From: Sipunculus nudus
Taxonomy: Eukaryota; Annelida; Sipuncula; Golfingiida; Sipunculidae
Length of the DNA stretch: 64,000 bases
Assembly: GCA_026874595.1 (NCBI GenBank)
Contig: CM049315.1
Coordinates: 63,111,389-63,175,388 of the forward strand
Direction: 5' to 3'
A model generated the notes under the pieces. The model saw only the letters and a program-made list of their open reading frames with translations, was not told where the DNA came from and did not search any database. The translations under genes and the position numbers were made by a program. This document shows positions 60,539 to 64,000 of this stretch, in pieces; position 1 is the first letter of the stretch, and every line of letters starts with the position of its first letter.

Positions 60539-62989
60539 GATCGTGTGTTGTGCAAAAATTGCAGATTTAAATTGCAAAAGAAGCAATTCAGAAACTCTAT
60601 TAGGCCGTTTAGAATCAGATACAAACGTCTTTTACGCCGAAATCAGCTCGGTTTTTGCGTAATACAAGATCGTGTTTTGTGCAAAGATGACCGATTTAAA
60701 CTGCGAAAGAAGCCATTTTAAAGCTTCATCAGGCCATTAAGAACCAGTTAGCAACGTCGTTTTTGCTGAAATCAGTTCGGTTTTTTTGCGTAATTCAAAA
60801 TCGTCTGTTGTGCAAAGATGACCGATTTAAACTGCTAAAGAAGCGTTTTAGAAGCTTCATCAGGCAATTAAGAAGTTAGAAACGTCGTTTTTGCTAAAAT
60901 CAGCTCGATTTTTTAGCGTAATATAAGATGGTGTTTGTCCAAAGATGACCGATTTAAACTGCAAAAGAAGCAATTCAGAAACTCCATCAGGCCATTAAGA
61001 ACCTGGTACAAACATCGATCTCGCCTAAATCAGCTGGGTTTTTTGCCTAATTCATGAATGTGTGTTGTGCAAAAATTGCAGATTTAAATTGCAAAAGAAG
61101 CATTTCAGAAGCTTCATTAGGCCGTTTAGAACCAGATACAAACATCTTTTACGCCGAAATCAGCTCGGTTTTTGCGTAATACAAGATCCTGTTTGTGCAA
61201 AGATGACCGATTTAAACTGCAAAAGAAGCGTTTAAGAAGCTTTTTCAGGCCATTAAGAATCAGTTAGGAACGTCGTTTTTGCTGAAATCAGCTCGGTTTT
61301 TTTTTTGCGTAATATAAGATCGTGTGTTATGCAAAGATGATGATTTAAACTGCAAAAGAAGCGTTTGAGAAACTTCATTAGGCCATTTAGAACCAGTTAC
61401 AAGTGTCGTTTTTTTGCCGAAATCAGCTCGGTTTTTCCGTAATATAGGATCCTGTTTTGTGCAAAATGGCCGATTTAAACTGCGATAGAAGCGTTTTAAT
61501 AGCTTCATTAGGCCATTTAGAAATTGGTAAAAACGTCGCTCTTGCGGAAATCCAATCGGTTTTCGCGTAATACAACATCGTGTTGTGCAAAATAGACGAT
61601 TAAAATTGCAAAAGAAGCAATTCAGAAGCTCCATTAGGCCATTTAGAACCGGGTACAAACATCGATCTCGCCGAAATCAGCTAGGTTTTTGGCTAATTCA
61701 GGAACGTGTGTTGTGCAAAAATTACAGATTTCAATTGCAAAAGAAGCAATTCAGAACCTTCATTAGGCCGTTTAGAATCAGATACAAACGTCTTTTACGA
61801 CGAAATCAGCTCGGTTTTTTCGTAATACAAGATCGTGATTTCTGCAGAAACGGCTAATATAAACTGCGATAGAAGCGTTTAAATAGCTTCATTATGCCAT
61901 TTAGAAATTGTTAAAAACGTCGCTTTTGCTGAAATCAGATCGGTTTTCGCTTAGTACAAGATCGTGTTGTGCAAAAGAGAAGATTAAAATTGCAAAAGAA
62001 GCAATTCAGAAGCTCCATTAGGCCATTTAGAACCGGGTACAAACATCGATCTCGCCGAAATCAGCTAGGTTTTTCCCTAATTCATAATCGTGTGTTGTGC
62101 AAAAATTGCAGATTTAAATTGCAAAAGAAGCAATTCAGAAACTTTATTAGGCCGTTTAGAATCAGATACAAACGTCTTTTACGCCGAAATCAGCTCGGTT
62201 TTTGCGTAATACAAGATCGTGTTTTGTGCAAAGATGACCGATTTAAACTGCGAAAGAAGCGTTTTAAAAGCTTCATCAGGGCATTAAGAACCATTTAGCA
62301 ACGTCGTTTTTGCTGAAATCAGTTCGGTTTTTTTTGCGTAATTCAAAATCGTCTGTTGTGCAAAGATGACCGATTTAAACTGCTAAGGAAGCGTTTTAGA
62401 AGCTTCATCAGGCCATCAAAAACCAGTTAGTAACGTCGTTTTTGCTGAAATCAGCTCGATTTTTTTGCGTAATACAAAATCGTGTGTTGTGCAAAGATGA
62501 CCGATTTAAACTGCTAAAGAAGCGTTTTAGAAGCTTCATCAGGCCATTAAGAACCAGTTAGAAACGTCTTTTACGCCGAAATCAGCTCTTTTTTTCGTAA
62601 TACATGATCGTGATTTGTGCAGAAACGGCTGATTTAAACTGCGATAGAAGCGTTTTAATAGCTTCATTAGGCCATTTAGAAATTGGTAAAAACGTCGCTC
62701 TTGCTGAAATCAGATCGGTTTTCGCGTAATACAACATCGTGTTGTGCAAAATAGAAGATTAAAATTGCAAAAGAAGCAATTCAGAAGCTCCATTAGGCCA
62801 TTTAGAACCGGGTACAAACATCGATCTCGCCGAAATCAGCTAGGTTTTTGCCTAATTCATGATCGTGTGTTGTGCAAAAATTGCAGATTTAAATTGCAAA
62901 AGAAGCAATTCAGAAGCTTCATTAGGCCGTTTAGAACCAGATACAAACATCTTTTACGCCGAAATCAGCTCGGTTTTTGCGTAATACAA

Positions 62990-64000
62990 AATCGTGTGTT
63001 GTGCAAAGATGACCGATTTAAACTGGGAAAGAAGCGATTCAATAGCTTTATTAGTCGACTTAAAACCCGTTACAACCGTCGTTTTCGCTGAAATAAGCTC
63101 GGTTTTTGCGTAGTACAAGATCGTGTGTTGGGCAAATATCACCGATTTAAACTGCGAGAGAAGAGATTCAATAGCTTCATAAGGCGACTTATAACCCGTT
63201 ACAACCGTCGTTTTCGCCGAAATAAGCTCGGTTTTTGCGTAGTACAAGATCGTGTGTTGGGCAAATATCACCGATTAAAACTGCTAAATAAGCATTTTAG
63301 AAACTTCATCAGGCCATTAAGAACCAGTTAGAAACGGCGTTTTTGCTGAAATCAGCTCGATTTTTTTAGCGTAATATAAGATCGTGTTTGTGCAAAAATG
63401 ACCGATTTAAACTGCAAAAGAAGAGTTTAAGAAGCTTCAATAGGCCACTTCAAACCAGTTACAAAGATCTTTTTTGCCGAAATCGACTCGGATTTTGCGT
63501 TATAATAGATCATGATTTGTGCAGAAATGGCCAGATTAAACTGCGAAAGAAGCGTTTCAGAAACTTCATTAGGCGACTTAAAACCCGTTACAAAAGTCGT
63601 TTTCGCCGCAGTCAGCTCGGTTTTCGAGTACTACAAGATCGTGAGTTGTGCAAAAATGGCCGTTTAAATTGCAAATGAAGCGTTTTAATAGCTTCATCAG
63701 GCCATTTAGAACAAGTTACAAACGTCGTTTTTGCCGAAATCAGCAAGGTTTTCGCTTAATACAAGATCGCAGATTTAAATTGCAAAAGAATCAATTCAGG
63801 AGCTTTATTAGGCCATTTAGAACCAGATACCAACGTCTTTTTCGCCGAAATCAGATCGGTTTTTGCGTAATACAAGACCGTGTTTTGTGCAAAGATGACC
63901 GATTTCAACTGCCAAGGAAGCCTTTTAGAAGCTTCATCAGGCCATTAAGAACAAGTTAGCAACGTCGTTTTTGCTGAAATCAGCTCGATTTTTTGCGTAA
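62990..64000. repeat. Unit E: first 1,011 bp of another unit
   Basis: It starts with the same GTCGAC monomer (site at 63054) and continues, with no difference that I noticed, along the first part of unit D (47663-48673), including the truncated monomer at 63765-63875. The window ends inside it, so the array continues to the right. Confidence 0.95.
63765..63875. repeat. Truncated 111-bp monomer (copy in E)
   Basis: Carries the same 18-bp deletion, at +15,327 from the copy in D. It shows that unit E follows the same plan up to the window end. Confidence 0.93.

Larger units (their letters stand above)
47663..62989. repeat. Unit D: higher-order repeat, 119 monomers, 15,327 bp
   Basis: Tandem partner of unit C at an exact offset of 15,327 bp, with the same monomer order, module joints and T-run lengths. 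It has GTCGAC at 47727, a truncated 111-bp monomer at 48438, the CGTACG-bearing outlier monomer near 55511, GTTAAC at 54592 and the 8-bp duplication monomer at 60405. Two single-base differences from C were noticed over the whole unit. Such identity implies very recent duplication or homogenisation, or an assembly duplication. No gene is visible. Confidence 0.96.
1..64000. repeat. Satellite DNA array, ~129-bp monomer, fills the window
   Basis: The whole window is a tandem array of one monomer family, head to tail in a single orientation. I phased it on the GATCGTG-like heptamer at the start of each monomer (variants CATCGTG, AATCGTG, GAACGTG, GAATGTG, GATCCTG, GATCATG, GACCGTG, GATGGTG). Walking the landmarks through 1-32335 gave 31 monomers before position 4001, then 110 and 110, with no break, inversion or foreign insertion; the rest was placed by its fixed offset to these and by spot checks. 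Common lengths are 126, 128, 129 and 132 bp. Shared internal blocks are GTGCAAA near the start, ATTTAAACTGC, AGAAGC, GGCCATT in the middle, GAAATCAG and a T-run before GCGTAATA at the end. Many monomers carry AAGCTT, so HindIII should give a ladder of about 129 bp. Both ends of the window lie inside the array. The role is unknown; centromeric or other heterochromatic satellite is the natural reading. Confidence 0.99.

Noticed and set aside
1-64000. CRISPR array
   Set aside because: The period is about 129 bp with the whole period repeated; there is no short repeat alternating with unique spacers, and no cas-like gene.
1-64000. Transposon, tRNA, rRNA or telomeric repeat inside the array
   Set aside because: Monomer landmarks continue without a gap through the walked part, and fixed offsets cover the rest, so no interval is left for an insertion. 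No telomere-like short repeat was seen.

Overview
This 64 kb window is one uninterrupted satellite DNA array. I find no gene, RNA gene, mobile element or unique sequence. From base 3 to base 64000 it is a head-to-tail tandem of a monomer of about 128.8 bp (most copies 126-134 bp), all in one orientation. The window begins and ends inside the array, so neither flank is visible. The many short open frames on both strands are by-products of a repeat whose commonest length, 129 bp, is a multiple of three; none is annotated as a gene. An uninterrupted high-copy array of this kind points to a eukaryote and to heterochromatin (centromeric, pericentromeric or subtelomeric). I do not recognise the satellite family and cannot name the species. 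GC is about 37% and CpG is not depleted, which argues against heavily methylated vertebrate-like DNA.

The main structure is a very large higher-order repeat (HOR). Setting each unit to start at the monomer that carries the only SalI-type site I found per unit (GTCGAC at 4065, 18231, 32400, 47727 and 63054), the layout is: Z, 1-4000, the tail of a unit; A, 4001-18166, 14,166 bp, 110 monomers; B, 18167-32335, 14,169 bp, 110 monomers; C, 32336-47662, 15,327 bp, 119 monomers; D, 47663-62989, 15,327 bp, 119 monomers; E, 62990-64000, the first 1,011 bp of a further unit. C and D are almost identical (I noticed two base differences). B differs from them by scattered substitutions and lacks nine monomers. 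A has a different internal arrangement.

Smaller modules sit inside the units: a 9-monomer module (1,159 bp), an 11-monomer duplication (about 1,420 bp), a 19-monomer module (2,448 bp) tandemly repeated at 7.1-13.3 kb, and a roughly 21-monomer segment present twice in each of B, C and D about 6.5 kb apart. Rearrangement joints fall inside chimeric monomers that keep the monomer register. This is what homologous unequal exchange between monomers would leave. Similarity between neighbouring units rises from left to right, so the window seems to run from an older, rearranged part of the array into a recently amplified core.
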